Shown: in pieces, positions 1 to 8,665 of the stretch
Position numbering within the stretch: position 1 is the stretch's first letter
How the letters are laid out: the number at the start of each line of letters is the position of its first letter
Origin: Streptomyces sp. Tue6028
Lineage (GTDB): Bacteria; Actinomycetota; Actinomycetes; Streptomycetales; Streptomycetaceae
Direction of reading: 5' to 3'
Assembly: GCF_002300165.1 (NCBI RefSeq)
Contig: NZ_MLCE01000021.1
Span: 1 to 64,000, forward strand
Length of the DNA stretch: 64,000 nucleotides
Translations under genes and position numbers: made by a program
Notes under the pieces: generated by a model
Seen by the model: only the letters and a program-made list of their open reading frames with translations
Told to the model about the DNA's origin: nothing
Database searches by the model: none

Positions 1-178
1 CCGTGCACTCCGGGTCAGGGCACGCGCAGCGGGCGCGCCCCTGCGGGTCCGCCGCCACTCCCGGGAGTACGGGCCACTGCCATTCGGTCGCGAAGGTCAG
101 GGCCGCGCTGAGCATCTCAGGCCTCCCGTTGTTCCGCCTGGACAGGAGCCTGCGTCGCCTTCCGAGGATCTCGCGCAT
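1..178 (-). CDS. N-terminus of a bifunctional DNA primase/polymerase-like protein (cut by window edge)
   Basis: Reading leftwards from an ATG at 178 gives 59 open codons that run off the window. The peptide starts MREILGRRRRLLSRR, then has an aromatic TEWQWPVLPG stretch (about residues 31-40) and a Cys-rich CACPDPEC (51-58). In Streptomyces this N-terminus belongs, to my recollection, to proteins annotated as bifunctional DNA primase/polymerase (prim-pol domain); the paired cysteines would suit a zinc site at the domain edge. It is transcribed away from the phosphatase gene at 662. Only the start is visible, so the catalytic region cannot be checked. Confidence 0.7.
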   Translation of the reverse strand, partial: MREILGRRRRLLSRRNNGRPEMLSAALTFATEWQWPVLPGVAADPQGRARCACPDPECT

Positions 179-661
179 GAGCGCTCGTTCCTTTCCGTTG
201 CACGCCTGGCAACACCGTGGACCACATCACACCATGTGTCGATCACTTCACTGTGCGTACCTACTGGCGCATCACACCCCTGCTGGAGACAAGGGGAACC
301 CCTATGGGCCGAGCGTTTGGCTGCGTCCGCGTCCATACTGCGTCTATCAAAAGCATGGGCATGGCGTGGGGTGGCGGCGCCTGGCGATTTGCCGTCCCGT
401 GTATTTCTTGCCGCCTCCGCCACGGGAGGATGGGGCACGGTCGTCGGTGGTTAAGACGCCCGGGTCCGTCGCCAGGTTCCGGGCGGATCTCAACCACCCC
501 TGGCCTTCACCGAGTACGTACCCATCACGACCGCTGTGACGCTCCGTCGAACGAGGCCAGTCGACCTCAATAAGCCGTTGCCCGAGTCAGTTTTAAGCCA
601 ACTTTGCTTTCCCGCAAGGGTTACCGACAGTCTCACGGACACCAGGAATCCCAGCAGGACA
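179..661. other. Divergent intergenic region
   Basis: These 483 bases separate two divergent genes and must hold both promoters. Base composition is less GC-rich between about 540 and 640. Several short open frames exist, for example an ATG at 304 preceded by AAGGGG, but their codon third positions are not GC-biased as in the neighbours. I see no tRNA-like fold and no clear operator. Confidence 0.5.
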
Positions 662-2173
662 ATGCTGGACATCCCCTCACGAGTGCGTGTACATGTGGAG
701 ACACCGCTAGCGGCGCAGAACGACATGGGGGTTTGCGATGCTATTGAGCAATACGCACCGGTCGGAAAGCCGGACGCCATGAACGCCCCTCACATTCCGA
801 AAGTGGCCGGAATCGATTCAACGGTTCCTTCGCCCGCACACACTGTCGCGCCGACGCCTGCCCCCACGGGTGCCCCTTCGGCCACTTCCCCCATCGGTCC
901 CGGCGCCGTTCTCCAAGATCGTCTGGCGGGCTGGGTCTCGGATCTCACCACGCTCCACGAGCTCACCGAGCGCCTGGCACGCACCTCGGCACTCGACGAC
1001 GCCCTGCAGGAGACGCTGCGCGCCGGAGCCGCCCTCGTGGGCGCACGACGCGGTCTCCTCGTCCTGGAGCCGGGCGACGGACTCGGGCCCGACACGACGA
1101 TCGGCCTGGGGCTGGCCCGAGCGGATCTCGGCCATATCGAGACCGTCCCGCGCAGCGCCATGTCGTACGGGAAGATCCTGGACGGGCTTCCGGGCGGTGA
1201 GAGCGAGATCGCCCAGCCGGACCTCTTCTCCGAGGACGGGCTCGACCCCCGCCACCGCGAGGTGGCCGCCCGGCTCGGCTACGCCGCGAGCTACGCACTC
1301 CCCCTGTCCACCGGCGCGGCGGGCCGGCTGGGCGCCGCCGTCTGGCTCTACGACGAACCCGCCGAGCCGGTCGAGCGCCAGCGCCACCTCGTCGGCCTCT
1401 ACGCCCGCTACGCCACCGAGCACCTGGCCCGCCTCGTGGAACTGGAGCGCACGCGCGCGTGCATGACGACGATCTCCGAGGAGCTGCTGCCCCCGCGGCT
1501 CCCCCGGGTCTCCGGCGTCCAGCTCGCCGCCCGGCACCGCACGAGTGCGCGCGGCGGCGGCGACTGGTACGACGCGCTGCCGCTGCCCGACGCCGCGCTC
1601 GGCCTCGCGGTCGGCTCCGTCACCGGGTGCGGGCCCAGCGCGGTCGCCGCGATGGGCCGTCTGAGGGCGTCCCTGAGGGCGTACGCCGTCATGGAGGGCG
1701 AGGACCCCGTCGCGGTCCTGTCCGACCTCGAACTGCTGCTGCGGCTGACCGAGCCCGCCCGCTCCGCGACCGCGCTGTTCGCCTACTGCGAGCCCGCGCT
1801 GCGCAAGCTCACGCTGGCGGGAGCCGGACACAGCCCGCCCCTGGTGATCGGGCCACGGCGCACGGAGTTCGTGGAGACCTCCCTGTCGGCCCCCCTCGGC
1901 ATGCTCGCGTGCTGGGAGGCGCCGAGCGTCGAGCTGACCACGGAGCCGGGCGAGACCGTGCTGCTGTACACCGACGGTCTGCTGCACCGCACCGGCGATC
2001 CCATGGACCGGGCCTTCACCCGGCTGCACGCGGCGGCGGCGAGCGTGCCGCGGGCGGTGCGCGACAACCCCGACGCGGTCGCCGACCACGTCCTGCGCAC
2101 GGTGCTGCCGGACGGGCTCGACGAGGCCGACAGCAAGGAGGACGTCGTCCTTCTCGCGGCACGCTTCGAGTGA
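662..2173 (+). CDS. GAF-domain PP2C/SpoIIE-type serine phosphatase-like protein
   Basis: This 503-residue cytosolic protein has a low-complexity Ala/Pro/Thr N-terminus (about 50-85), a GAF sensor domain (about 95-260) and a SpoIIE/RsbU-type PP2C domain (about 280-503). Such proteins normally dephosphorylate anti-anti-sigma factors in partner-switch signalling. GGGDWYD (298-304), AGHSPP (388-393) and YTDGLL (436-441) are present. The usual GDVxGHG metal motif reads GSVTGCG (318-324), so a metal-binding Asp is Ser, and the C-terminal DD pair is ED (494-495 region). Activity may be lost or altered. The ATG at 662, preceded by AGCAGGAC, is chosen because the protein family starts MLDIPSRVRVHVET; a 42-codon longer frame exists upstream. 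Confidence 0.85.
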   Translation: MLDIPSRVRVHVETPLAAQNDMGVCDAIEQYAPVGKPDAMNAPHIPKVAGIDSTVPSPAHTVAPTPAPTGAPSATSPIGPGAVLQDRLAGWVSDLTTLHELTERLARTSALDDALQETLRAGAALVGARRGLLVLEPGDGLGPDTTIGLGLARADLGHIETVPRSAMSYGKILDGLPGGESEIAQPDLFSEDGLDPRHREVAARLGYAASYALPLSTGAAGRLGAAVWLYDEPAEPVERQRHLVGLYARYATEHLARLVELERTRACMTTISEELLPPRLPRVSGVQLAARHRTSARGGGDWYDALPLPDAALGLAVGSVTGCGPSAVAAMGRLRASLRAYAVMEGEDPVAVLSDLELLLRLTEPARSATALFAYCEPALRKLTLAGAGHSPPLVIGPRRTEFVETSLSAPLGMLACWEAPSVELTTEPGETVLLYTDGLLHRTGDPMDRAFTRLHAAAASVPRAVRDNPDAVADHVLRTVLPDGLDEADSKEDVVLLAARFE

Positions 2174-2339
2174 GCGCCCCGAGCGCCGCCGTCCCGGGCA
2201 GCCGTCCCGGGCGGCCGATCCGCGGTGGCCGCGGTCGCCGATCACGGTGAGCCGTACGTAACAGGTCTTCCGGCCCTGGGCCCCCTTCAGTACGACCGTA
2301 CGATGGGGGAGGTCCAATGTCGTATCTAGGAGGCAGACC

Positions 2340-3827
2340 GTGTCGGAGGCGCTCACCCCGGAGACCCCGGAAGCCGTGCTTGACGATGCCGCTGACGAAG
2401 CGGGCGAAGAGGAGCCGATCAAGCAGCGCAAGAACGGCCTGTACCCGGGCGTGTCCGACGAGCTGGCCGAGAGCATGAAGTCGGGATGGGCCGACACCGA
2501 GCTGCGCGGCCTGAAGCCCATCGCCCAGGCCGAGCACACGGCCGCCCGCCGCGCCGCGCTCTCCGCGCGCTTCCCGGGCGAGCGCCTGGTGATCCCCGCG
2601 GGCAACCTGAAGACCCGCTCGAACGACACCGAGTACCCCTTCCGCGCCTCGGTCGAGTACGCGTACCTGACCGGCAACCTGACCGAGGACGGCGTCCTCG
2701 TCCTGGAGCCGGTGTCCGGCGGCCACAAGGCGACGATCTACCTGCTGCCGCGCTCCGACCGCGAGAACGGCGAGTTCTGGCTGTCCGGCCAGGGCGAGCT
2801 GTGGGTGGGCCGCCGCCACTCCCTCACCGAGTCCGAGGCGCTGTACGGCATCCCGGCCTCGGACGTGCGCGAGCTGACCGCCGCGCTGCGTGAAGCCACC
2901 GGCCCGGTCCGTGTCGTGCGCGGCTACGACGCCGGCATCGAGTCCGCCCTGACCGACAAGGTCACCGCCGAGCGCGACGAGGAGCTGCGGGTCTTCCTCT
3001 CCGAGGCGCGGCTCCTCAAGGACGACTTCGAGGTCGGCGAGCTGCAGAAGGCCGTCGACTCGACCGCGCGCGGCTTCGAGGACGTCGTCCGGGTCCTGGA
3101 CAAGGCCGAGGCGACCAGCGAGCGCTACATCGAGGGCACGTTCTTCCTGCGCGCACGCGTCGAGGGCAACGACATCGGCTACGGCTCGATCTGCGCCGCG
3201 GGCCCGCACGCCTGCACGCTGCACTGGGTGCGCAACGACGGCCCGGTCCGCTCCGGCGACCTGCTCCTGCTGGACGCGGGTGTCGAGACCCACACGCTCT
3301 ACACCGCCGACGTGACGCGCACGCTGCCGATCAACGGCACGTACACGGAGCTCCAGAAGAAGATCTACGACGCCGTGTACGAGGCCCAGGAGGCCGGTAT
3401 CGCGGCCGTGAAGCCGGGCGCCAAGTACCGCGACTTCCACGACGCCGCGCAGCGCGTGCTCGCCGAGAAGCTCGTCGAGTGGGGCCTGGTCGAGGGCCCC
3501 GTGGAGCGCGTCCTGGAGCTGGGCCTGCAGCGCCGCTGGACCCTGCACGGCACCGGCCACATGCTCGGCATGGACGTGCACGACTGCGCGGCCGCGCGGA
3601 CCGAGACGTACGTCGAGGGCACGCTGGAGCCGGGCATGTGCCTGACCGTCGAGCCCGGTCTGTACTTCCAGGCGGACGACCTGACCGTCCCGGAGGAGTA
3701 CCGCGGCATCGGCGTCCGCATCGAGGACGACATCCTCGTCACCGAGGACGGCAACCGGAACCTGTCCGCGGGCCTGCCGCGCCGCTCGGACGAGGTCGAG
3801 GCCTGGATGGCGTCCCTGAAGGGCTGA
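2340..3827 (+). CDS. pepP: Xaa-Pro aminopeptidase (M24B)
   Basis: A 495-residue cytosolic metallopeptidase that removes N-terminal residues preceding proline. A creatinase-type N-terminal domain (about 70-240) is followed by the pita-bread M24 domain. All five metal ligands can be placed: D312 and D324 (LLDAG and TADVTR), H407 (GTGHMLG), E438 (TVEPGLYF) and E462 (RIEDD). The GTG start has a strong AGGAGG at about 2329-2334. An acidic head of about 25 residues (AVLDDAADEAGEEEP) precedes the fold. It stands alone, with a terminator-like hairpin at 3861. Confidence 0.93.
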   Translation: MSEALTPETPEAVLDDAADEAGEEEPIKQRKNGLYPGVSDELAESMKSGWADTELRGLKPIAQAEHTAARRAALSARFPGERLVIPAGNLKTRSNDTEYPFRASVEYAYLTGNLTEDGVLVLEPVSGGHKATIYLLPRSDRENGEFWLSGQGELWVGRRHSLTESEALYGIPASDVRELTAALREATGPVRVVRGYDAGIESALTDKVTAERDEELRVFLSEARLLKDDFEVGELQKAVDSTARGFEDVVRVLDKAEATSERYIEGTFFLRARVEGNDIGYGSICAAGPHACTLHWVRNDGPVRSGDLLLLDAGVETHTLYTADVTRTLPINGTYTELQKKIYDAVYEAQEAGIAAVKPGAKYRDFHDAAQRVLAEKLVEWGLVEGPVERVLELGLQRRWTLHGTGHMLGMDVHDCAAARTETYVEGTLEPGMCLTVEPGLYFQADDLTVPEEYRGIGVRIEDDILVTEDGNRNLSAGLPRRSDEVEAWMASLKG

Positions 3828-3860
3828 CATAGTGCCCCGCGAGGGCTGATGACGAGACTG

Positions 3861-3892
3861 ATGGCCGGGTGCCCTCCTGGGTGCCCGGCCAT
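3861..3892. terminator. Hairpin downstream of the aminopeptidase gene
   Basis: The arms ATGGCCGGG and CCCGGCCAT pair perfectly, with a further CCC/GGG inside. It sits 34 bases past the stop codon and is followed by no T-run, as is usual for Streptomyces terminators. Confidence 0.6.
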
Positions 3893-3952
3893 CGGCATGC
3901 CCGGGGGACTTCGGCGCTCCCGGGTTTTCCGGTGTGCCTAGGGGGGCTTTTC

Positions 3953-5332
3953 GTGGACGACTTCTGGTCCGGTGTCGGGGTGGACCTGCATCTGGAGCCG
4001 GACGCCGGGGCGGGGCGCAGGGCGGGGCTCGAACGGGCCCTGCGGGACGCCGTGCGCGAGGGACGGCTCTCACCCGGCACACGGCTGCCGGCGACCCGCC
4101 GGCTCGCGGCCGAACTGGGCATCTCCCGCGGCACGGCGAAAGCGGCGTACGACCAGTTGGTCGCGGAGGGCTATCTGACGGCCCGGCAGGGTTCCGGCAC
4201 CGAGGTGGCACCGCTGCCCACGGACGGCGCGACGGCGGCCGTACGCGCGCCACACGCGCGTGCGCCACGTTTCGACCTGCGTCCGGGCAGCCCGGACGTC
4301 GGCACCTTCCCGGCGGCGGCATGGCTGCGGGCGCTGCGCCGCGCCATCGCGACGGCACCGTCCCTGGCGTACGACTACGGGGACCCGCGCGGCCGTATCG
4401 AGCTGCGGACCGCGCTGTCGGGTTACCTGGGGCGGGCGCGGGGAGTGATCGCGCCGCCCGAACGGATCGTCATCACTTCGGGGTACGTGCAGGGTCTCGC
4501 GCTCCTCACCCGTGTGCTGGACGGCGGCACGGTGGCCATGGAGGACCCCGGCCTGGCGTTCCACCGCGAGGTGGTGCGCAAGAGCGGCGGAACCGTCGTG
4601 CCGCTGCCCGTCGACGAACGCGGCGCCCGCGCGGACGCCGCGGCGAAGGCGGACGCGGTCGTCGTCACGCCCGCCCACCAGTTCCCGACCGGCGTCACCC
4701 TGCACCCGGAACGGCGGCGCGCCCTCACCGACTGGGCACGCGCGCGTGACGGGCTGATCGTCGAGGACGACTACGACGGGGAGTTCCGTTACGACCGGCA
4801 GCCGGTCGGCGCGCTCCAGGGGATGGCACCCGGCCAGGTCGTCTACCTGGGCACGGCCTCCAAGACGCTCGGGCCCGCCCTGCGGCTCGGCTGGATGGTG
4901 CTGCCGCCGCACCTCGTCGACGCGGTCGCCGACATCAAGCTGCACAGCGACCACCACACCGAGTCCATCGGCCAGTTGGCGCTCGCCGAGATGATCGGCA
5001 GCCACGCGTACGACCGTCATGTGCGGGCGTGCCGGCTGCGCTACCGGCGCCGCAGGGACCAGCTGCTCGACCGGCTGGGGACGCGCAGGAGCGTCCGGGG
5101 GATCGCCGCGGGGCTGCATGCCCTGGTGGAGGTGGACGACGAGGCGGAGGTGCTGGCGCGCGCCGCGCAGGAGGGGCTCGCGATCGGCCACCTGGGAGAT
5201 CACTGGCACACACCGGCCGCGGACCGTCCGCAGGGACTCGTCGTCGGGTACGGGACACCCCGCGAACGCGCGTATCCGGAGGCCCTGGAGGCGCTGGGGC
5301 GGGTGCTGGACGCGGCGCGGAGGGCGGGCTGA
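3953..5332 (+). CDS. MocR/PdxR-type GntR regulator with aminotransferase domain
   Basis: This 459-residue chimera has an N-terminal GntR winged helix (about 20-85; TRLPATRRLAAELGISRGT) and a fold-type I aminotransferase domain (about 115-455). The PLP lysine is K304 in GTASKTLGP. MocR proteins sense PLP or PLP-amino-acid adducts and control vitamin B6, GABA, taurine or transport genes. The GTG start at 3953 is supported by AGGGGGG six bases upstream; a longer frame from 3869 lacks such a site. The next gene (MFS, same strand, 144 bases on) is a plausible target. Confidence 0.9.
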   Translation: MDDFWSGVGVDLHLEPDAGAGRRAGLERALRDAVREGRLSPGTRLPATRRLAAELGISRGTAKAAYDQLVAEGYLTARQGSGTEVAPLPTDGATAAVRAPHARAPRFDLRPGSPDVGTFPAAAWLRALRRAIATAPSLAYDYGDPRGRIELRTALSGYLGRARGVIAPPERIVITSGYVQGLALLTRVLDGGTVAMEDPGLAFHREVVRKSGGTVVPLPVDERGARADAAAKADAVVVTPAHQFPTGVTLHPERRRALTDWARARDGLIVEDDYDGEFRYDRQPVGALQGMAPGQVVYLGTASKTLGPALRLGWMVLPPHLVDAVADIKLHSDHHTESIGQLALAEMIGSHAYDRHVRACRLRYRRRRDQLLDRLGTRRSVRGIAAGLHALVEVDDEAEVLARAAQEGLAIGHLGDHWHTPAADRPQGLVVGYGTPRERAYPEALEALGRVLDAARRAG

Positions 5333-5407
5333 GCGCCCACCGGTGCTGATCGGTCCGCCCCGGCGGCTGAGACCTCCGGCGTGGGCCTTGCCGGTGGCGG
5401 GCCGTCG

Positions 5408-5456
5408 AATTGGGCCAACAAGAGGCGTACTCATTGGAGCTGCCCGGGGAGCCAAT
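5408..5456. promoter_or_regulatory. Possible operator boxes upstream of the MFS gene
   Basis: TTGGGCCAA (5410-5418) and the pair ATTGG (5433-5437) / CCAAT (5452-5456) lie 20-70 bases before the MFS start. The repeated TTGG/CCAA half-sites suggest regulator binding, perhaps by the MocR-type protein encoded just upstream. This is inference from position and symmetry only. Confidence 0.3.
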
Positions 5457-5476
5457 ACATCCGTAGCGTCAGTGGC

Positions 5477-6760
5477 ATGACGAACCAGGCAGCCGCGGCG
5501 CACGCGACGTCACACCGTCTCCTCCCGCCCGTGGGCCCGCAGCGCGTGCTCGCCCTCGCCCAGCTGGCCAACTCCGTGGGCGACGGCGCCTATTACGTGA
5601 CCTCCGCCCTCTACTTCACGCACGTCGTCGGTCTCGCGCCCGAGCACGTGGGACTGGGGCTGACCGTCGCCTGGGCCGTCGGTTCACTGGTGGGCGTGCC
5701 GCTCGGCCGGCTCGCCGACCGGCGCGGGCCGCGCGGCACGGCGGCGCTGCTGGCCCTGGCGACGGCGACGGCGGTGGCGTCCTTCCTGGTGGTCCGCGGC
5801 TTCGTCCCCTTCGTGCTCGCGGCGTGCGCGTACGCGTCCGCGCAGTCGGGGCTCGCGGCGGCCCGACAGGCGCTGCTCGCGGGGCTGGTGCCGGCCGGGC
5901 GGCGCACCGGACTGCTCGCGCACCTCCAGTCGACGCTGAACGCCGGTCTGGCGGTGGGCGCCGGCCTCGGCGGGCTCGCGCTGCACGCCGGAACGCGGGC
6001 CGCCTACTCCGGGGTGTTCGCGCTGGACGCGACGAGCTTCCTGCTGTGCGCCGGGCTGCTGCTGCGCCTGCCACCGGTGCAGCCGGTGACCGTGCGGCGC
6101 GGTCACGGGCTCGGTGTCCTGCGCGACCGCCCCTACGTGCTGGTGACGTTCCTCAACACCGTGCTGCTGCTGCGGATGCCGCTGCTCAGCCTCGGCGTCC
6201 CCCTGTGGATCACCGAGCGCACCGAGGCGCCTGCCTGGCTGGTCTCCGCGCTGTTCGTGCTCAACACGGGCGCGGTGATGGCCTTCCAGGTGCGGATGGC
6301 GCGGGGCGTGTCGGGCCTCACGGCCGCCACGCGCGCGATCCGCCGGTCCGGACTCGTGATGCTGGCGTCCTGCGCGGTGTTCGCCCTGTCGTCCGGGGCC
6401 TCTCCGTGGGTCGCGGCCGGGATCCTCGTGGCGGGCGCGCTCCTTCAGGTCGTCGCCGAGATGCAGCAGTCGGCGGGCTCCTGGCAACTGGCCTTCGACC
6501 TCGCCCCGGCCGACCGCATGGGCGAGTACCAGGGCTTCTTCGGCACCGGTGTCACGGTGGCCCGCACGATGGGTCCGCTCGTCCTGACGGCCCTGCTGGT
6601 GGGCTGGGGAACCCCGGGATGGCTGCTGCTCGGCGGACTGATCGCCGGGGCGTCGTACGCGATGGGGCCCGCGGCGCGCTCCCGCCTCGCGCAGGACCCG
6701 GCGTCGGACCCACACTCCGAGCCGGCCGCGGGCCGACGCGGCGTCCCGGTCACGACCTGA
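5477..6760 (+). CDS. MFS transporter
   Basis: A 427-residue integral membrane protein with about 12 hydrophobic segments. The motif GRLADRRGPRG between the second and third helices is the MFS signature (G-x-L-x-D-R-x-G-x-R). Substrate cannot be read from sequence; efflux is likely from the family type. The ATG at 5477 (MTNQAAAAHATSH) has a weak ribosome site. The last 11 bases overlap the convergent CitG-like gene. Confidence 0.85.
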   Translation: MTNQAAAAHATSHRLLPPVGPQRVLALAQLANSVGDGAYYVTSALYFTHVVGLAPEHVGLGLTVAWAVGSLVGVPLGRLADRRGPRGTAALLALATATAVASFLVVRGFVPFVLAACAYASAQSGLAAARQALLAGLVPAGRRTGLLAHLQSTLNAGLAVGAGLGGLALHAGTRAAYSGVFALDATSFLLCAGLLLRLPPVQPVTVRRGHGLGVLRDRPYVLVTFLNTVLLLRMPLLSLGVPLWITERTEAPAWLVSALFVLNTGAVMAFQVRMARGVSGLTAATRAIRRSGLVMLASCAVFALSSGASPWVAAGILVAGALLQVVAEMQQSAGSWQLAFDLAPADRMGEYQGFFGTGVTVARTMGPLVLTALLVGWGTPGWLLLGGLIAGASYAMGPAARSRLAQDPASDPHSEPAAGRRGVPVTT

Positions 6761-7577
6761 CGGTCACGGGCAGCGAGTCCACGAACAGGGCACCCGCGAG
6801 GAGCGCTCCACTGCCTCGCGGGCTCCACGCGCGCGCGTGCAGGTCGCCGTCGAACGCGGTCAGGGCCGCACGGCCCGCCTCCGTGGACGGACCGCCCGCG
6901 TCCAGCACCGCGCGGGCCCCCGCCTGGACGTGCCGCAGGCCGTGGGGTCCGGCGGTGTGCAGCAGCTCCGTGTCCTGGAGCGTGCACATGACGGTGAGGA
7001 GGGCGTCGAGCCGGGCGCAGGGTTCCGGCGCACCGGCCGAGCGGCTGGCGGCGAGCGCGTCCAACGCCCGGCGGACGTGCGGGAATCCGGCGCGTGCCTC
7101 GCCCCGTGCGCCGGCCGCCCCGTAGGTCGCGGAGACGGTCGATCCCCGGGAGGGCCGCCGCGGTGCCCGCCGGTCGGGGTGCGCCGCGATCCGCTTGGCC
7201 ACCGCCGTGACCTCCGTCCCGGTGGCGCCGGGTTCCAGGGCGGCTGCCGCGACGAGCAGCCCGAGCGCCCACAGGGCGCCCCGGTGTCCGCCGCCGGCCA
7301 GGGCCACCGAGTGCTCCGTGGACCGGCCGATCGCGCCCAGTTCCGCGCGGAGTCCGGGGGTGGCGCGGCCCGTACGGCGTGCGGCGGCCGCCATGGCCGC
7401 GAGGCCGGGCGCCAGCGCCTTGGCCGACCAGCGCAGGGACCGGTGGTCCTGCCGGGTGGCTCGGGCACGTAGATCGCGCGGGTCGGGCAGTCCGGGCTTG
7501 GGTGCCAGCTCCAACTGCCGTGTCAGCGCCGTCACCGCGGCCTCGGCGAGCGTCTCGTCCTGGCGGCTTCCCCTCAT
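6750..7577 (-). CDS. Triphosphoribosyl-dephospho-CoA synthase-like protein (CitG/MdcB family)
   Basis: A 275-residue soluble protein. Family members convert ATP and dephospho-CoA into the prosthetic-group precursor of citrate or malonate lyase. The signature GGGHRGALWALGLL (about residues 97-110) corresponds to the family's T-H-x-G-x-x-x-x-L-G motif, and LAPKPGLPDPRD near residue 25 matches the conserved KPGLVD region. No citrate lyase or malonate decarboxylase subunit is in the window, so its acceptor is unknown. It overlaps the MFS gene tail to tail by 11 bases and starts 157 bases downstream (in its own direction) of a 26-bp repeat tract. Confidence 0.8.
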   Translation of the reverse strand: MRGSRQDETLAEAAVTALTRQLELAPKPGLPDPRDLRARATRQDHRSLRWSAKALAPGLAAMAAAARRTGRATPGLRAELGAIGRSTEHSVALAGGGHRGALWALGLLVAAAALEPGATGTEVTAVAKRIAAHPDRRAPRRPSRGSTVSATYGAAGARGEARAGFPHVRRALDALAASRSAGAPEPCARLDALLTVMCTLQDTELLHTAGPHGLRHVQAGARAVLDAGGPSTEAGRAALTAFDGDLHARAWSPRGSGALLAGALFVDSLPVTVRS

Positions 7578-7733
7578 GCCGGGAATCTAGGAACGCCGGC
7601 CGTCAGGGACCTGGGGGAGAGCTGTGACCGCGCTGTGGACTCCGGAATTTCCCGGGCCGGACGTGACCGCGAGAAGCCCGGGCCGGGGGGACGCGTCACG
7701 AGTCCGGGGCGGGGGCACGCGTCGCGCCCGGCG

Positions 7734-7962
7734 GGTCGGTCGGCAGGCCGGGTCCAGCGGGTCGTTCGGCACGTCGGCCCCCGCGGGTCGCTCGGCACGT
7801 CAGCCCCTGCCGGTCGCTCGGCACGCCGGCCCCTTCCGGTCGCTCGGCACGTCCCCGCGGGTCGTTCGGCACGTCGGCCCCCGCGGGTCGCTCGGCACGT
7901 CAGCCCCCGCGGGTCGCTCGGCACGTCAGCCCCTGCCGGTCGCTCGGCACGCCGGCCCCGCG
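7734..7962. repeat. Tandem array of a 26-bp unit, nine copies
   Basis: Copies begin at 7734, 7760, 7786, 7812, 7838, 7860, 7886, 7912 and 7938. The core is GGTCGCTCGGCACGTC, with T/C variation at position 6 and CG/AG/CC variants after the core. The copy at 7838 is only 22 bp and the first is diverged. The order of variants in copies 2-4 recurs in 6, 8 and 9, suggesting a duplication of several units together. Because 26 is not a multiple of three, the array is not an in-frame protein repeat. It lies between citG-like and tetR genes that both run leftwards. Confidence 0.9.
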
Positions 7963-8056
7963 GGCCGACCAGGCACGGTCGGCGTCTACGGGCGAGCCGT
8001 TCACGGCCGGGCGTCTGCGCGCGAGCCGGGCGCGACCAGGCGTCTGCGGGCGGGGC
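7963..8056. other. Intergenic remainder after the repeat array
   Basis: GC-rich sequence between the array and the tetR stop. Together with 7578-7733 it forms the rest of the 479-base gene-free stretch. The 7578-7733 part carries scattered half-copies of the motif ACGTGACCGCG and the presumed promoter of the CitG-like gene. No RNA gene is visible. Confidence 0.4.
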
Positions 8057-8665
8057 CTAGAACTCCAGACCGCGTGACAGCAGGGGCAGATGACGGGCGT
8101 ACAGCTCCGCCAGGTCCTCCGTGCCGCCGCCCTCCACCCAGTGCCGTACGAGGGTCGTGAACACGGCGATGATGGCCGCCGCCGCGCACCGCACGTCGAG
8201 GTCCGAGGCGTCCCGGCCGCTGCGCTCCGCGATGATCGCGGCGATCTCCCGCTCGCTGCGCTCCTGTTCACCGACGGAGCGGGCGCGGATCGCCGGATCG
8301 GTGAAGGTGATCCGGCTGCGCAGCAGCAGCGCCTCGCGGTCCTGCTCGAGCATCCGGCCCATGGGGCCATTCAGCGCCTGGAGGATCGCGTCGACGATGG
8401 GCTCGTCGGCGGGGCGGGCGCGCAGCGCCTCGGCGAGCGCGGGGTCGTACTCGTCCTGGATGACCACGTCCTCCTTGGTGGGGAAGTACCGGAAGAACGT
8501 GCTCGGGGAGACCTCGGCGGCCTCCGCGATGTGGTCGACCGTCGTCGCCTCGTACCCGTGCTCGGCGAACAGGCGGTAGGCCTCACGGCGGATCCGGTCG
8601 CGGGTCTGGCGCTTCTTGCGCTCCCGCAGGCCGAGCGGCGCTGCCGAGGTCTCCTGTGTCGTCAT
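8057..8665 (-). CDS. TetR-family transcriptional regulator
   Basis: A 202-residue repressor-type protein. The N-terminal helix-turn-helix spans about residues 20-65 (ATTVDHIAEAAEVSPSTFFRYF), the typical TetR recognition region, and the rest is an all-helical ligand domain. It is the last gene of a tight leftward operon: MFS pump (8780-10444), Met/His micro-ORF, tetR. AGGAG eight bases upstream of the ATG is a good ribosome site. The likely role is repression of the pump from the palindrome at 10465. Confidence 0.93.
   Translation of the reverse strand: MTTQETSAAPLGLRERKKRQTRDRIRREAYRLFAEHGYEATTVDHIAEAAEVSPSTFFRYFPTKEDVVIQDEYDPALAEALRARPADEPIVDAILQALNGPMGRMLEQDREALLLRSRITFTDPAIRARSVGEQERSEREIAAIIAERSGRDASDLDVRCAAAAIIAVFTTLVRHWVEGGGTEDLAELYARHLPLLSRGLEF

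Noticed and set aside
217..573. Small frame with AAGGGG before an ATG at 304
   Set aside because: Codon third positions are not GC-biased and the peptide has no recognisable feature; it lies in a divergent promoter region.
2016..4358. 780-codon minus-strand frame opposite pepP
   Set aside because: Antisense to the metallopeptidase, whose five metal ligands are all in place.
7574..7924. 116-codon minus-strand frame through the 26-bp repeats
   Set aside because: The unit is not a codon multiple, so the frame passes through different readings of each copy; it also overlaps the CitG-like start.
7734..7962. CRISPR array
   Set aside because: Units are directly adjacent with no unique spacers and there are no cas genes.
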